Shown here: one piece after another, positions 1 through 9,131 of the stretch | Layout: every line of letters starts with the position of its first letter | Position numbering within the stretch: position 1 is the first letter of the stretch | Translations under genes and position numbers: made by a program | Notes under the pieces: generated by a model | The model's input: the letters and a program-made list of their open reading frames with translations, nothing else | What the model was told of the DNA's origin: nothing | Databases searched by the model: none | NCBI RefSeq assembly: GCF_030066895.1 | Contig: NZ_JASJAV010000014.1 | Coordinates: forward strand, 37,517 to 101,516 | From: Breoghania sp. | GTDB taxonomy: Bacteria > Pseudomonadota > Alphaproteobacteria > Rhizobiales > Stappiaceae | Direction: 5' to 3' | Length of the DNA: 64,000 nt

Positions 1-496
1 TCAGCAGCGCGGCGGCGATGGCGACGGCCGACAGGGTCGCCAGTTCGATCACCTTGCGCGAGCGCGACAGTGCGGCTTCCAGCGGAACGATCGCGAGCCA
101 GACCAGCGCAATCGAATCAAGTCCGCCGGTGACGAAGGCCATCCAGTCGATGAAGCAGGAAAAGAGCGCGGCCGACAGCGCGTGCGCCGTCTCCAGCTTG
201 CCCGAATAGGAAAGGTACATGGCGATCGGCATCTGCCCGGCGAGCCGGGCAAAGGCGAGAGCCTGCGGCAACGAGATGCCGCCGGTGAAGGCCAGATGCA
301 ACGGAAGGACGAACAGCGCAAGGGCGCCCGCCGTCAGATTGGCGGCGATGAAGGCCCTGTGCTGGCTTCGCATCAACGAATCGGCGGCGGCGCACGGGTG
401 CACCAGTCCATCCAGAAAACGTCCTGCGGAGGCAATAAACTCGATACTAAGCAAAGCCTTGAATTCGGCACCGGATACGCGGGCACCGTCCCTCAT
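1..496 (-). CDS. DivJ-like membrane sensor histidine kinase, N-terminal part (runs off left edge)
   Basis: An open minus-strand frame begins at an ATG at 496 and runs off the window at base 1, so it is absent from the ORF track. The roughly 165 residues contain several hydrophobic segments after the sequence MRSQHRAFIAANL. The pattern of paired membrane helices ending in a VPLEAALS motif resembles the sensor domain of DivJ-type kinases, which control cell-cycle phosphorelay upstream of DivK and CtrA in alphaproteobacteria. The catalytic kinase domains lie outside the window, so the assignment rests on the membrane domain alone. No lesion is seen in the visible part. Confidence 0.6.
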   Translation of the reverse strand, partial: MRDGARVSGAEFKALLSIEFIASAGRFLDGLVHPCAAADSLMRSQHRAFIAANLTAGALALFVLPLHLAFTGGISLPQALAFARLAGQMPIAMYLSYSGKLETAHALSAALFSCFIDWMAFVTGGLDSIALVWLAIVPLEAALSRSRKVIELATLSAVAIAAALL

Positions 497-906
497 CGTG
501 AGTCTGAGCAGATCATGCCAGCAACGACTTAAGGAACGCTAAAGCGCGCTCGGACAATTGCGCTCTTGTACTTATGCAAAAGGTAGGGACGTGTCGACTT
601 TTGCGTGGGCAAGGGTGCGGTGCGGTCGAAAAAGACGATTTCAAGGGCTTGATGGGCGCAATTTTCACAGCTCCGAAACCGCCTGCAACCGTGTACGCAC
701 CCGCGTCGCCAAAGGCAATCCGCGGACTTTTCGCATTCGATTAAAATTTGAATTGAATTCGTCTCGAATTCGCGTCGCATTTGTCGAAAATCTCGACGTC
801 CGACGAAACGGCGTCTTGGCGTGTCTTTGCTAGCCTCCCAGTCGTACCGGGAAAGTTCGCCGCTTGAACGAGCGGACGCCTGTAAGACTGAATAAAGGGT
901 TGCGTC
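497..906. other. Divergent intergenic region between the DivJ-like gene and the DUF5330 gene
   Basis: About 410 bases without a convincing gene. The 720-790 part is AT-rich compared with its surroundings and could hold promoters for both flanking, divergently transcribed genes. I see no full CtrA box and no clear hairpin. The long minus-strand ORF 529-1407 on the track is a shadow of the DUF5330 gene. Confidence 0.5.
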
Positions 907-1380
907 ATGTTTTTCCTTCTTCGGACGGCTTTCTGGCTGTCGCTCGTCATCATGCTTATTCCCACCGACGACATGACTGGCGATCAGGATCAGACTCATC
1001 TCTCCGCACTTCAGGCACTGGGCGCCGCGCAGCAGACCTATGTCGATATGATACGGTTCTGCGAGCGCAACACCGTTGCCTGCGAGACCGGCGGCGCCGC
1101 GCTGGATGTCTTCTCCGCCAAGGCGTGCACGGGAGCGCGGATGATCTATCAGTATCTTGACCCGGAGGGCGACAGCCCGAAGGCGGAAGCCGACGCCACG
1201 GTGACCGCGAGTATCAACGGCGCGAATGCGGATGCGCCGGTTGATAGCGAATATCCGGCCAAGGTTCCTGCGAAGTCGGAAGGTTCCGCCAAGTCCGTGT
1301 CGCTCGATACCGGCACTCTGACTGCCCGCGATCGCGCTCCTGCCTGGGTGCCGCTGCTGCCCCAGGACAAGCCGGCATGA
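907..1380 (+). CDS. DUF5330 domain-containing protein
   Basis: A 157-residue protein with a hydrophobic N-terminus (MFFLLRTAFWLSLVIML) that looks like a membrane anchor or signal segment. It is followed by an Ala-rich helical region with two cysteines (FCERNTVACETGG). This is the layout of the DUF5330 family of Hyphomicrobiales, whose function is unknown. The low-complexity tail is rich in Ala, Lys and Ser. A rho-independent terminator follows about 115 bases downstream, so it is probably a single-gene unit. The frame is intact. Confidence 0.75.
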   Translation: MFFLLRTAFWLSLVIMLIPTDDMTGDQDQTHLSALQALGAAQQTYVDMIRFCERNTVACETGGAALDVFSAKACTGARMIYQYLDPEGDSPKAEADATVTASINGANADAPVDSEYPAKVPAKSEGSAKSVSLDTGTLTARDRAPAWVPLLPQDKPA

Positions 1381-1496
1381 TCGAAAAGGGCTTCGTCCCG
1401 ACCGCACTACAAAGCTATGTCCTCACGTGGCCGTTGCCGCGAAGCGGTTCGCGTGCTTCGGGACGGACATCAACTGAGGCAGAGTGTTCCTGCCAA

Positions 1497-1545
1497 CGCC
1501 GCAAAGGGTCTCTGCCCGTTCCTCTTGCGGCGTTTTTTCTTTTTA
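1497..1545 (+). terminator. Rho-independent terminator
   Basis: The inverted pair CGCCGCAA / TTGCGGCG (1497-1504 and 1525-1532) is followed directly by a T-rich run. It sits between the DUF5330 gene and sufE and most simply ends the DUF5330 transcript. Confidence 0.75.
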
Positions 1546-1666
1546 CGCAGCCCTCCCCAAAGGCGCTATTTGCCACGCCGCCGGCAAGCCTATATGTCGG
1601 ATAGGACGAGCCGCGGCCCATCATGACGGTCCAGCGGCGGAGAATTGAGAAAAGCGCGGTTGCGGC

Positions 1667-2095
1667 ATGACGGATATCGAAGACATCATTGAGAATTTCG
1701 AGTTTCTGGACGACTGGGAAGACCGTTACCGCTATGTGATCGAGCTTGGCCGCGAGCTGCCGGAATTCCCGGAATTCGAGCGCACCGACGCCAACAAGGT
1801 GCAGGGCTGCGTCTCCCAGGTCTGGCTGGTCAGCAAGGTGGAAAAGGACGCCGACGGCAACACCCGGCTGTCCTATCTCGGCGACAGCGACGCCCATATC
1901 GTGCGCGGCCTCGTCGCGATCCTGCTGACGCTCATCTCCGGCAAGACGGTCAAGGAGATCCATGACCTTGATATCGAGGCGACGTTCGGCCGTATCGACC
2001 TGCGCGAACACCTAACCCCGCAGCGCTCCAACGGCCTGACCTCGATGGTCGAACGTATCCGCCGCGACGCGGATGCGGCGCTGGCCGCGGCCTGA
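1667..2095 (+). CDS. sufE: SufE cysteine desulfuration protein
   Basis: A 142-residue intact protein of normal SufE length. SufE accepts persulfide sulfur from the cysteine desulfurase SufS and passes it to the SufBCD scaffold during Fe-S cluster assembly in the cytoplasm. The sulfur-accepting cysteine is visible in the family motif VQGCVSQVW at about residue 48. The N-terminal helix and the motif RSNGL near the C-terminus also fit the family. The following DUF1491 gene starts within about 15 bases and is probably co-transcribed, an arrangement common in Hyphomicrobiales. Confidence 0.93.
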   Translation: MTDIEDIIENFEFLDDWEDRYRYVIELGRELPEFPEFERTDANKVQGCVSQVWLVSKVEKDADGNTRLSYLGDSDAHIVRGLVAILLTLISGKTVKEIHDLDIEATFGRIDLREHLTPQRSNGLTSMVERIRRDADAALAAA

Positions 2096-2108
2096 CGCAG
2101 TCCACTGC

Positions 2109-2450
2109 GTGGCCCGCCTTACCTCCGAATTCTGGGTTGCCGCCCATATCCGCCGGGGCTTCGGCGAGGGCGCCTTTGCCACCGTGGTGCGCAAGGGCTC
2201 GCCGGAGGCCGGCGCCATCTTCGTCCGAGTCGACCGGCTGGACGGGACGATCGATCTCTACGGTCCCGCCCCGCAGAGCATGTTTGACGAGGATGCGACC
2301 GGCGAACGCTTGTTCGAGCCGATCGGCGAAGGGCTGAACCCGCTCGACGTCCAGGAAAAGTTCGAGCGCGAGGAGCGCATGGACCCAGATTTCTGGGTGC
2401 TCGACATCGAGGACCGCGAGGGACGACACTTTCTCGATCTGGCGGAGTAG
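2109..2450 (+). CDS. DUF1491 family protein
   Basis: A GTG start at 2109 gives a protein beginning VARLTSEFWVAA, which matches the usual DUF1491 N-terminus. The longer ATG start at 2073 would run into sufE. The protein has about 113 residues, is intact, and ends with an acidic segment (DFWVLDIEDREGRHFLDL). DUF1491 has no established function and is typically found next to sufE in alphaproteobacteria. A gap of about 13 bases to sufE suggests a shared transcript. Confidence 0.85.
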   Translation: MARLTSEFWVAAHIRRGFGEGAFATVVRKGSPEAGAIFVRVDRLDGTIDLYGPAPQSMFDEDATGERLFEPIGEGLNPLDVQEKFEREERMDPDFWVLDIEDREGRHFLDLAE

Positions 2451-2500
2451 GGGCGGAGCGCGCGCGACAGGCTGCTTGTTCAGGCAGGGTGGGAGGTAAA

Positions 2501-2844
2501 ATGGGCTTTGTCGATACCGTCAGGAGAAAATGGGCGGAGAACCCGGATCGTCTCTTGGCGTGGATGGTCGTGTTCGTGTTTTTCGTGAGCGTCGCTCAGC
2601 TTGAGTTCCGGCCGTTCTTTCTCGGGACGAGCGTTGGCAGCGCGTTTTCAGGTTACCTGCTTACAGGCGTGAATTGCTTACAGGCGTGAATCTGGTGATT
2701 GCGATCAGCGGATTGGTGTGGGGACAGGTGAGGCCCGCGTGGGTCGCCTATTGCGTGGCAATGCTGATTTCATTCGTGCTACAGGGCAACGCGAACGTGA
2801 TCTTCGCCCTATATTCCTTGGTGAAGGTCACGTTCTTTGTCTGA
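2501..2844 (+). pseudogene. Small membrane protein broken by a 17-bp tandem duplication
   Basis: The ATG at 2501 follows a good ribosome site (GGGAGG). The reading frame encodes two hydrophobic stretches but stops early at 2689. The cause is visible: TGCTTACAGGCGTGAAT occurs twice in tandem (2658-2674 and 2675-2691). Removing one copy restores a frame of about 108 residues through GYLLTGVNLVIA to a stop at 2844. The family was not recognised. The exact duplication suggests a recent lesion. Confidence 0.75.
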
Positions 2845-2893
2845 TAGCAGGAGCTTTTCTGACAGGCACTAAATAGTGTGTCCCTTCTGGGAC

Positions 2894-2998
2894 TGTCATC
2901 CTCGCGCAGGCGGGGATCCAGCATTCCAGAGACTTTTCGTTCGTGTCCGCCGACCCGATCCTGTGGTTACTGGATTCCCGCCTGCGCGGGAATGACAG
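2894..2998. repeat. REP-like palindromic element (type: CGCGCAGGCGGG / CCCGCCTGCGCGGG)
   Basis: Two GC-rich arms in inverted orientation flank a spacer of about 50 bases. The left arm carries CGCGCAGGCGGGGATCCAGC and the right arm carries CTGGATTCCCGCCTGCGCGG. A second copy with a very similar spacer (AATCCTGTGGTT.CTGGAT) lies at 42940-43045. No ORF of its own is credible. Confidence 0.85.
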
Positions 2999-3032
2999 GA
3001 GGAGAGGGAAAGGGCGGCGGCACGGTATGTCG

Positions 3033-3161
3033 CCCATCCTTCGAGACGGTCCTGCGGATCTCCTCAGGATGACGTTATCGTATTGATATTCATAAGAAAG
3101 TCAGCCTCACACACAACGTCATTCTGAGGAGGCCGCGCGAGCGGCCGTCTCGAAGGATGGG
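3033..3161. repeat. Long inverted-repeat element (CCCATCCTTCGAGACG family)
   Basis: An arm of about 44 bases starting CCCATCCTTCGAGACGG and ending AGGATGACGTT (3033-3076) is mirrored by an arm from AACGTCATTCTGAGGA to CGAAGGATGGG (3115-3161). A short AT-rich loop lies between them. Transcribed, it could form a long hairpin between the convergent genes here. Related elements lie at 33134-33261 and 47140-47268, with a compact relative at 61727-61782. Confidence 0.88.
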
Positions 3162-3193
3162 TAACACGGCTCTTCCTCAAGCCCGGCAGCCCC

Positions 3194-3748
3194 TCAGATC
3201 TTCAACAGCGTGCACTTGGCCTTGGCGAGCGCCGCGTCGATGTCCTTCTCCCGACGCTTGTCAGGGATGAAGGCGCGCAGCAGGGCGAAGGCGTGGTTGT
3301 CTTCCGTCTCGATGACGATCAGGCTTTCCAGGTCGTCCGGCGGATTTTCGCGCAGCATGGAAAGCTGGGAACTCGTCAGCGCGAGCATGGCGAGCTTGCC
3401 TTCACCCGATGTGCGGTCGTTGAAGGAATAGGTCGTCTCGCCGCGCTCGTTGAACAGCGAGAACGACCAGAACGTGTAGGGAATCGTCGCGTTCAGCCGG
3501 ATCGGCCCGTCATCGAGCGAGAAACGGCACACCGCATGCGCCATCGCCGGATCGAGCATCGGCAGCGGTTCGGCGCCCGGCTTTACCTCCGGCAACACGT
3601 TGAACTGCGCATCCGGTCCAAACCGCGCAACCCGCGCCCAGGCATCCTCGGTGGTGAAATAGGGGACCAGAATGACGGCGATGATGTGGATGATGCCGCC
3701 CAGCATCAACCCGCCGATCAGCCACAGGATGGTGCGGATCATCGGCAC
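3194..3748 (-). CDS. DUF1254 domain-containing membrane-anchored protein
   Basis: A 184-residue intact protein with one N-terminal membrane segment (IRTILWLIGGLMLGGIIHII) and a beta-rich domain with the motif PYTFWSFSLFNERGETTYS. This matches the short DUF1254 proteins of Hyphomicrobiales that are paired with a DUF1214 protein. The start overlaps the end of the upstream DUF1214 gene by 10 bases, so the two are translationally linked. The role of the pair is unknown; an envelope location is inferred from the anchors. Confidence 0.8.
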   Translation of the reverse strand: MPMIRTILWLIGGLMLGGIIHIIAVILVPYFTTEDAWARVARFGPDAQFNVLPEVKPGAEPLPMLDPAMAHAVCRFSLDDGPIRLNATIPYTFWSFSLFNERGETTYSFNDRTSGEGKLAMLALTSSQLSMLRENPPDDLESLIVIETEDNHAFALLRAFIPDKRREKDIDAALAKAKCTLLKI

Positions 3749-4476
3749 GTCCCCTTGATGATCTCCGGCATGGCGATTTCCGCAAGTCCGGAACCGGTGG
3801 TCAGCGGCGTGTCGTAAAGCTTGAGTACCAGCGTCAGCGGCTGATTTCCGCCGATGGGAAGCCAGTTGCCGGGCCGGGCGTTTTTCGCCACCGTGATGTC
3901 GAAGTCACCGTTGTCGCGGCGCACGATGTCGCGACTGTCGAGAACGTCGCGTTCCGCATCCGTTTGCAACAGGTGTCCATGCGCATCGGTCGCCGTCAGC
4001 GTCCAAAGATGGCCGGGCGGGGTCTGCCCGACAAGCCGATAGTCGCAGTTCGGCTCCAGACGGTTGCCCGCATTGTCGCGGTCGGCGAAAAAGGCCATGC
4101 CCTCACCCTTGCCGAGCGGGATCTGTCCCGTGCGCGCGGTCGTGGCGGCGGAATAGGGATCTGCATCCGGCGTACCGGCAGTCGGATAGGTCGTCCATTG
4201 ACCGAGCCGGACTTCGCCGAACAAGCGTCCGCGATCGACCGCGAGGTAGGCCGAGCCGATGCCGAAGACCAGCGCGACGACGACGGCCAGGAACAGGTTC
4301 AGCAGGAAATACTGCGACGGCGATTTCTTCGGCAGTTGATCGATACGCCAGTCGTCGCGCGGCGAAGGCGCGCGTGCATCGCCGCGCTTTCGCCCCCCGG
4401 GACGCAGGCAGCGTGCGGACGCAAATACTCCGGCGATCCGCCGGATCGGTTTCACGGAAGTGTCGACGAGCGCCAT
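3739..4476 (-). CDS. DUF1214 domain-containing membrane-anchored protein
   Basis: A 245-residue intact protein. A basic cytoplasmic N-terminus is followed by one membrane helix (FLLNLFLAVVVALVFGIG) and a DUF1214 domain with FFADRDNAGNRLEPNCDYRLVG and a typical LVLKLYDTPLTT segment near the end. It lies first in a two-gene unit with the DUF1254 gene. The broken penicillin-binding protein gene ends just upstream on the same strand, so all three may be co-transcribed. A shorter start near the membrane helix is possible. Confidence 0.8.
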   Translation of the reverse strand: MALVDTSVKPIRRIAGVFASARCLRPGGRKRGDARAPSPRDDWRIDQLPKKSPSQYFLLNLFLAVVVALVFGIGSAYLAVDRGRLFGEVRLGQWTTYPTAGTPDADPYSAATTARTGQIPLGKGEGMAFFADRDNAGNRLEPNCDYRLVGQTPPGHLWTLTATDAHGHLLQTDAERDVLDSRDIVRRDNGDFDITVAKNARPGNWLPIGGNQPLTLVLKLYDTPLTTGSGLAEIAMPEIIKGTCR

Positions 4477-4479
4477 GAC

Positions 4480-6630
4480 CTAGTTCACCTCACGCGACCG
4501 GGATATGCCGATCGATCCGGTGATCTCGCCCTTGCCGACCTTGCGCAAGGGCGGAGCAAACGCGCGGCGTTGCGGATCCGGCGGTGGCAGGGGCGCTGCC
4601 TGCTTGAACATCTCGCGGATGCGCCGCAGCACTTCGGTGCCTTCCTTGGTCAGTTGGCAGGAACTTGCGTTGAAGTCTGGGTTGTCGCCGTCGGCATTCG
4701 CATCGGCGACCTTGGCGTCGACCGGGTTTTCGTTGATGCCGGGAAGCGGCTTTTGGTCGACGCCCGCCTGTGCGTAACGCATGTAGTTCTGCCAGGTCAT
4801 CGCGGGCAGGCTGCCGCCGGTCACCCGGCCGGTCGGCGTGTAGTTGTCATTGCCGAACCACACGACGGTGCAATAGTTGCCCGTGTATCCGGCAAACCAT
4901 GCATCGCGGTAGGACTGGGTCGTTCCGGTCTTGTCCGCGGAGACGACGCCGTCGATGCGCGAGCGGCGGCCCGTTCCGTGCTCCACCACGTTGTGCAGCG
5001 CGTCGTTCATTTCCTCGACCTTGTCGCGCGGCAGGATGAGTTTGGGCTTGGGCGCGTCCTTGTCGTGCCGCCAGATGATCTTGCCTTCGGAATTTTTGAT
5101 TTCCAGAATGCCTTAGGGCGTCGCCTTGTAGCCGCCGTTGGCGAAGGAGGCATAGGCTCCCGCCATGTCCAGCACGGTCACTTCGGACACGCCCGGCGCG
5201 ATGATAATCGACCGTTCCAGTTCGCTGCGGATACCCATCATGTGAGCGGTCGCGATGACCTTGTCCTTGCCCACTGCCTGCGTCAGGCGCACCGGAACGG
5301 TGTTGTAGGAGTGGGGCAGCGCCTGCTTCAGCGTGACAGAGCCGTGATAGCGGCGCCCGTAGTTGCGCGGGCTCCAGCCACCGATGGTGATCGGCGCGTC
5401 GGGAATGATGGAATTTTCCGAATAGCCGTTCAGGAAGGCCGTCATGTAGACGAAGGGCTTGAAGGAGGAACCGGGCTGGCGCAGCGTATCGACGGCCCGG
5501 TTGAACTGGCTGGCGCCGTAGTCATGGCCACCCACCATCGCCCGCACGGCGCCGTCAGTGCTCACCGAGATCATCGCGCCCTGGTCGACGTGGCGCTCCT
5601 GCCCGTATTGGCGAAGCGTCGAGGTGATCGCCCGGTCGGCCTGGGCCTGAAGCGCGGGGTCGAGCGTCGTGCGCACGGTGAGGATGCGGTCGTTACCCGG
5701 CGCTAGACGTTTGATCTCGTCGAACGCCCAGTCGAGGAAGTTGTCGGGCGACTCGTCCTTGGACTTGTCGACGGCGGTCGCCGGATTGCGCCGCGCACCG
5801 ATCACCTGGCCCTCGGTCATGAAGCCCGCCTGAACCATGTTGGTCAGCACCTCGTTGGCGCGAAGGTGGGCGGCGGGGAGATCGATGTGGGGCGCGTATT
5901 TGGTCGGCGCCTTGTATAGGTCGGACGGCATGGCGGCTTCCGCCAATGTCACGTCGCGCACCGACTTGCCGAAATAGAATTCCGCCGCAGCCCCCACGCC
6001 GAACGTGCCGCCGCCCATATAGGCGCGGTCGAGATAGAGCTTCAGGATCTCGCGCTTGGTCAGGTTCGCCTCAAGCCACAGCGACAGGAAGGCTTCCTTG
6101 ATCTTGCGGTCGAGCGTCCGTTCGTTCAGCAAAAACAGGGTCTTGGCAAGCTGTTGGGTGATCGACGAGCCGCCTTCCACCACCGTGTTGGCGCGCAGGT
6201 TGGCAACGAGCGCGCGGAAGGTGCCCAGTACATCGATGCCGAAATGGGAGAAGAAGCGCCGATCTTCGGTGGCCAGCGTCGCCTTGATCAGGTAATCCGG
6301 CAATTCCTCCAGCGGCACGGAGTTGTTGAGCAGAATGCCGCGTCGGTTGATCTCGTTGCCGTAGCGATCGAGGAAGGTGACGGCGAAGTCGTTGGTGGTC
6401 TTCCAGTCGGCCTTGCGGGTGGCCTGAAAGGCGGGCATGGCCAGCGCCAGCAACAGGATGAAGCCGGCGAGCCCGAAGATCAGTCCATCGCAGGCCAACT
6501 CGTTGGCAAGGCGAGCAAAGCCATTGACGCGGAAACGCCGCAGCCACATCGAATAAGCTTCGACCGCGCGGAACATAGCGTGCCCGATGCGCCAGACGGA
6601 ACTGTCGATCCAGGTGTCGGCCGCCAGCAA
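4480..6630 (-). pseudogene. Class A penicillin-binding protein (PBP1A-type), interrupted by an in-frame stop
   Basis: The frame from 6630 to 4480 is continuous except for one TAA at 5113-5115. It encodes a bifunctional murein synthase: one membrane helix, then a GT51 glycosyltransferase domain (EGGSSITQQLAKTLF), then a transpeptidase domain with SSFK and, after the stop, the KTGTT motif. The truncated product would therefore keep glycosyltransferase activity but lack the KTG motif and the end of the transpeptidase. Single-base change from a Tyr codon would explain the TAA (inference). Upstream of the TTG at 6630 the frame continues through a basic segment to a further TAG at 6682-6684, so the true start may also be lost. 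Confidence 0.85.
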
Positions 6631-7064
6631 CCGTTCCGACAGGCGGCGCTTCTTGCGCTTGGGCTCCTGCGGGGAGGCGACCTACTGGGATGCCTGGGAA
6701 GATTCAGGCATATCGCCGGACGTTTCGTCTGGTCCGGCCGGTTTATCGAGTTCCTGGTCGCTCAACGTTTCCGGTTTCCGTCGATGCGGGCGCCATGCGC
6801 CGCCGTGCTGTTCGCGACCTTTTTCGCTGAAGGTGCGTTTTCAAATCGGGTGTCAGACAGTATAGGACGGGCCCGGTGGTCGGCGAAACACGCGAAAACG
6901 TGAATGGTCCCGACCGTTTTACACGGCGTGACGACTGCGCCAGTACGCATCGAAGCGGCCCCGTCCCTCGATTGTCCCGCGAGAGGGAAACCCAACTGGG
7001 CTCTCCCGTCAATGGGAAGAAGATGCCGGGTTGCGAACGCGGCGTTGTGCGCGATGTCAAAGAG

Positions 7065-7550
7065 ATGAAGATCATGAACCAGAGCGAACCCGCAAGCCGT
7101 CCCTTCTGGCACGAAAAGAGCCTGGATGAGCTGTCGGCTAGCGAATGGGAAGCCTTGTGCGATGGCTGCGGGCGTTGCTGTCTCAACAAGCTGGAAGATT
7201 GGGAAACGGGCGAGATCGCCTGGACCAACGTCGCCTGCACGCTGCTCGACGGCGAAACCTGCCGCTGCCGCGACTACGAGAACCGCGCCGTGACCGTGCC
7301 CGATTGCGTGCAGCTGACCCCGGACGAGGTGTGCACGCTGACCTGGCTGCCGCCCACCTGCGGCTATCGCCTGGTTGCGGAGGGGTGCTACCTCTACTGG
7401 TGGCATCCGCTCGTCTCCGGTTCCGCCGAGACGGTGCATGAGACAGGCATATCCGTCCGCGGCCGCACCGTGCCGGAAGACGGCATGGAGTTGGAGGAAT
7501 ACGAGAACCACGTGATGGACTGGCCGCTGGACGAGGGGAAGGATACCTGA
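7065..7550 (+). CDS. YcgN family cysteine cluster protein (UPF0260)
   Basis: A start at ATG 7065 gives [20 protein letters not shown], matching the family N-terminus; the longer track start is unlikely. About 161 residues, intact. Cysteines occur in the pattern CDGCGRCC followed by further Cys in [14 protein letters not shown] and PPTCGYR, as expected for a YcgN-type cluster that may bind metal or an Fe-S cofactor. The biochemical function is not established. It is transcribed divergently from the penicillin-binding protein gene. Confidence 0.9.
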   Translation: MKIMNQSEPASRPFWHEKSLDELSASEWEALCDGCGRCCLNKLEDWETGEIAWTNVACTLLDGETCRCRDYENRAVTVPDCVQLTPDEVCTLTWLPPTCGYRLVAEGCYLYWWHPLVSGSAETVHETGISVRGRTVPEDGMELEEYENHVMDWPLDEGKDT

Positions 7551-7611
7551 CCGTGCGATGGCGGCATTTGCCTCGATGGCGTGACCTTGCCCCGATTGTC
7601 ATCCCCGCGCG

Positions 7612-8451
7612 CTATTTCACCGGCGCCGGACGTTCATTGCCCCAATGGGTGTAGATGCGCGACTTGCGGGCCTTTTCTTCAAGTTCCGCATCGAATGTCT
7701 TCTTCTCCCGGCATCCTCCGTCGGCGAAGGCAACTTCGCCCGCCAGACGGCGCCAGGCGGTGTTGGCGTCCCACACCCGCTCGCGTGATGGCGTCTCGAT
7801 CTCCAGTCGGTCGATGGCATAGCGATAGGCGGCGAGCCGGAAGGCGAGCGCCCGCTTGACCCAGGAGACGATCTCCCGGTTCTCGTTCACCCGCCCGACG
7901 GCCGCGGCATATTCCTCCGGCTTCAGATCGGGGCGGCGGTTGGTGGCATTCAGATGCTCGGTGTCCGCGTCCTCCACCTCCGTTGCAAGACGGCAGAAGG
8001 GGCGCACCAGTTCCGCATCGCCAGTGATGTCGAAGATGACCCGCTCGTAGCGCGTCTCGGAGGAGCGGAATTTGTCGGAGCGCAGATAGAGGGTAATAGA
8101 CCTGCGGGTTGAGCTTGTCGTCGATCGACTTGATGAGGCGCGTGCGCTGGGCCTCTGTCGCCGCGCCGCCGACCCAGTCGCTCATGGAAGGGGGGCCGGA
8201 TCAGCGCCCAGGCGCGGTTGCGCAGATCCTCTTCCGTGTCGGTGAGATTGAAGGTGGAGGTGGGCTCTCCGCGTTTGGCGGCCAGCACGCGCCCGGCATC
8301 GGGCAGGACCTCGTCATGAACGACGCTCGGCGAAATCGCCCGTGGGACGCGCACTGCCGGCGACGAGGCCGGTGATCGCGATCGCCAGCAGTCCCACCGC
8401 CAGGGACGGGATCGGCGCGAGCCGTATTCCACGCCGCAGCATGTCTTGCAT
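7612..8451 (-). pseudogene. Conserved exported/membrane-anchored protein, multiple frameshifts
   Basis: An ATG at 8451 starts MQDMLRRGIRLAPIPSLAVG, a basic region followed by a hydrophobic segment like a signal anchor. The coding signal then jumps frame several times. Pieces recognisable as one protein are VVHDEVLPDAGRVLAAKRG, AATEAQRTRLIKSIDDKLNPQ and YLRSDKFRSSETRYERVIF, then the long C-terminal part ending ARKSRIYTHWGNERPAPVK. At least three indels are needed to join them. I believe this is a conserved Hyphomicrobiales protein of unknown function. Confidence 0.65.
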
Positions 8452-8533
8452 CTAGTCCTCAACGGCGACGCGTGCACCGCTCCGGGCCGTCTCCCGCATC
8501 AGGACCGCTTTTTCCGCGGGCGACTATGCGGGT

Positions 8534-8740
8534 TCAGACCTCCGGCTGCGCGCTGCTGCCAGTTTCCTTTGTCACTTTCCGGATTTGCGCGGCAAGATCA
8601 ACCGTCTGCCGGTCCACGCGTACGCCCGGGAAGACAAGTATCGTCGCGCCCTCCTCGGGCAGTTGCGGCCGGTCCGTCCAACGAGGCCGGGCGGTAGCGG
8701 AAAAGTCCAGCAAGGTGCCCATCATATCCTCCGTTACCAA
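8534..8740 (-). CDS. Small conserved hypothetical protein
   Basis: A 68-residue frame with no indel. The core MGTLLDFSATARP...ILVFPGVRVDR resembles short soluble proteins of unknown function seen in Hyphomicrobiales. The start could be the ATG at 8740 or one of the internal ATGs a few codons later (MMGTLLDF). It lies on the same strand as, and just upstream of, the decayed gene 7612-8451. Confidence 0.55.
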   Translation of the reverse strand: MVTEDMMGTLLDFSATARPRWTDRPQLPEEGATILVFPGVRVDRQTVDLAAQIRKVTKETGSSAQPEV

Positions 8741-8890
8741 TCACTGCGGCAACGGGACCTTGCGACAGGCTGGAAGGCGAGCCGCACCCGTCGTTGCGCA
8801 TGCGTGAGGTTTTCATGGGGCTGAACCGCGGCGTTCGTCCCGTTCCGGCTCCATCCGTAACGTCGTATTAATATTAGGCGAGGCGCTTGG

Positions 8891-8906
8891 TTAACGGATC
8901 CTTAAC
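8891..8906. promoter_or_regulatory. CtrA binding box, full consensus TTAA-N7-TTAAC
   Basis: The sequence TTAACGGATCCTTAAC matches the alphaproteobacterial CtrA consensus TTAA-N7-TTAAC exactly. It lies about 226 bases upstream of the DUF2336 start at 9132. Binding is inferred from the motif only. Confidence 0.6.
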
Positions 8907-9051
8907 CCGCGCCGCGTAACGCGTTACTAAGCAGCGAGATTCTGCGCTTTTCGAACATTCGGCGATGCGGCATTCGCGGCCGCGCGCAAAACGCCGCACG
9001 GGCCGGGGGCCCCGTAAAAACAGACAAATAATGGCGCGCGGGCACGCGTGG

Positions 9052-9067
9052 TTAATCTATTGCTAAC
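9052..9067. promoter_or_regulatory. Second, one-mismatch CtrA-like box TTAA-N7-CTAAC
   Basis: TTAATCTATTGCTAAC keeps the 7-base spacing of the CtrA consensus with one substitution in the second half-site. It lies about 65 bases upstream of the DUF2336 start, where it could overlap the promoter. Confidence 0.45.
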
Positions 9068-9131
9068 GCTTTCGGCGCAATTCTAAGGATTATTCCCGTG
9101 GTCGTTCTCAAAGTTTTGCGTATTCGACTCC

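Larger units (their letters stand above)
8741..9131. promoter_or_regulatory. Long upstream region of the DUF2336 gene containing two CtrA-like boxes
   Basis: About 390 bases without a gene. The region is AT-richer near 8860-8910 and 9030-9080 and holds the two CtrA-like motifs listed separately. No strong sigma-70 hexamer pair was obvious. It is also upstream of the minus-strand gene 8534-8740, so it could serve both directions. Confidence 0.55.

Noticed and set aside
2878-3175. CRISPR array
   Set aside because: Only two or three palindromic motifs of differing sequence with irregular spacing; no direct repeats with unique spacers and no cas genes.
3964-5706. 580-residue plus-strand ORF opposite the penicillin-binding protein gene
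   Set aside because: Shadow of DUF1214 and the PBP gene; composition is Arg/Gly/His-rich and no family is recognisable.
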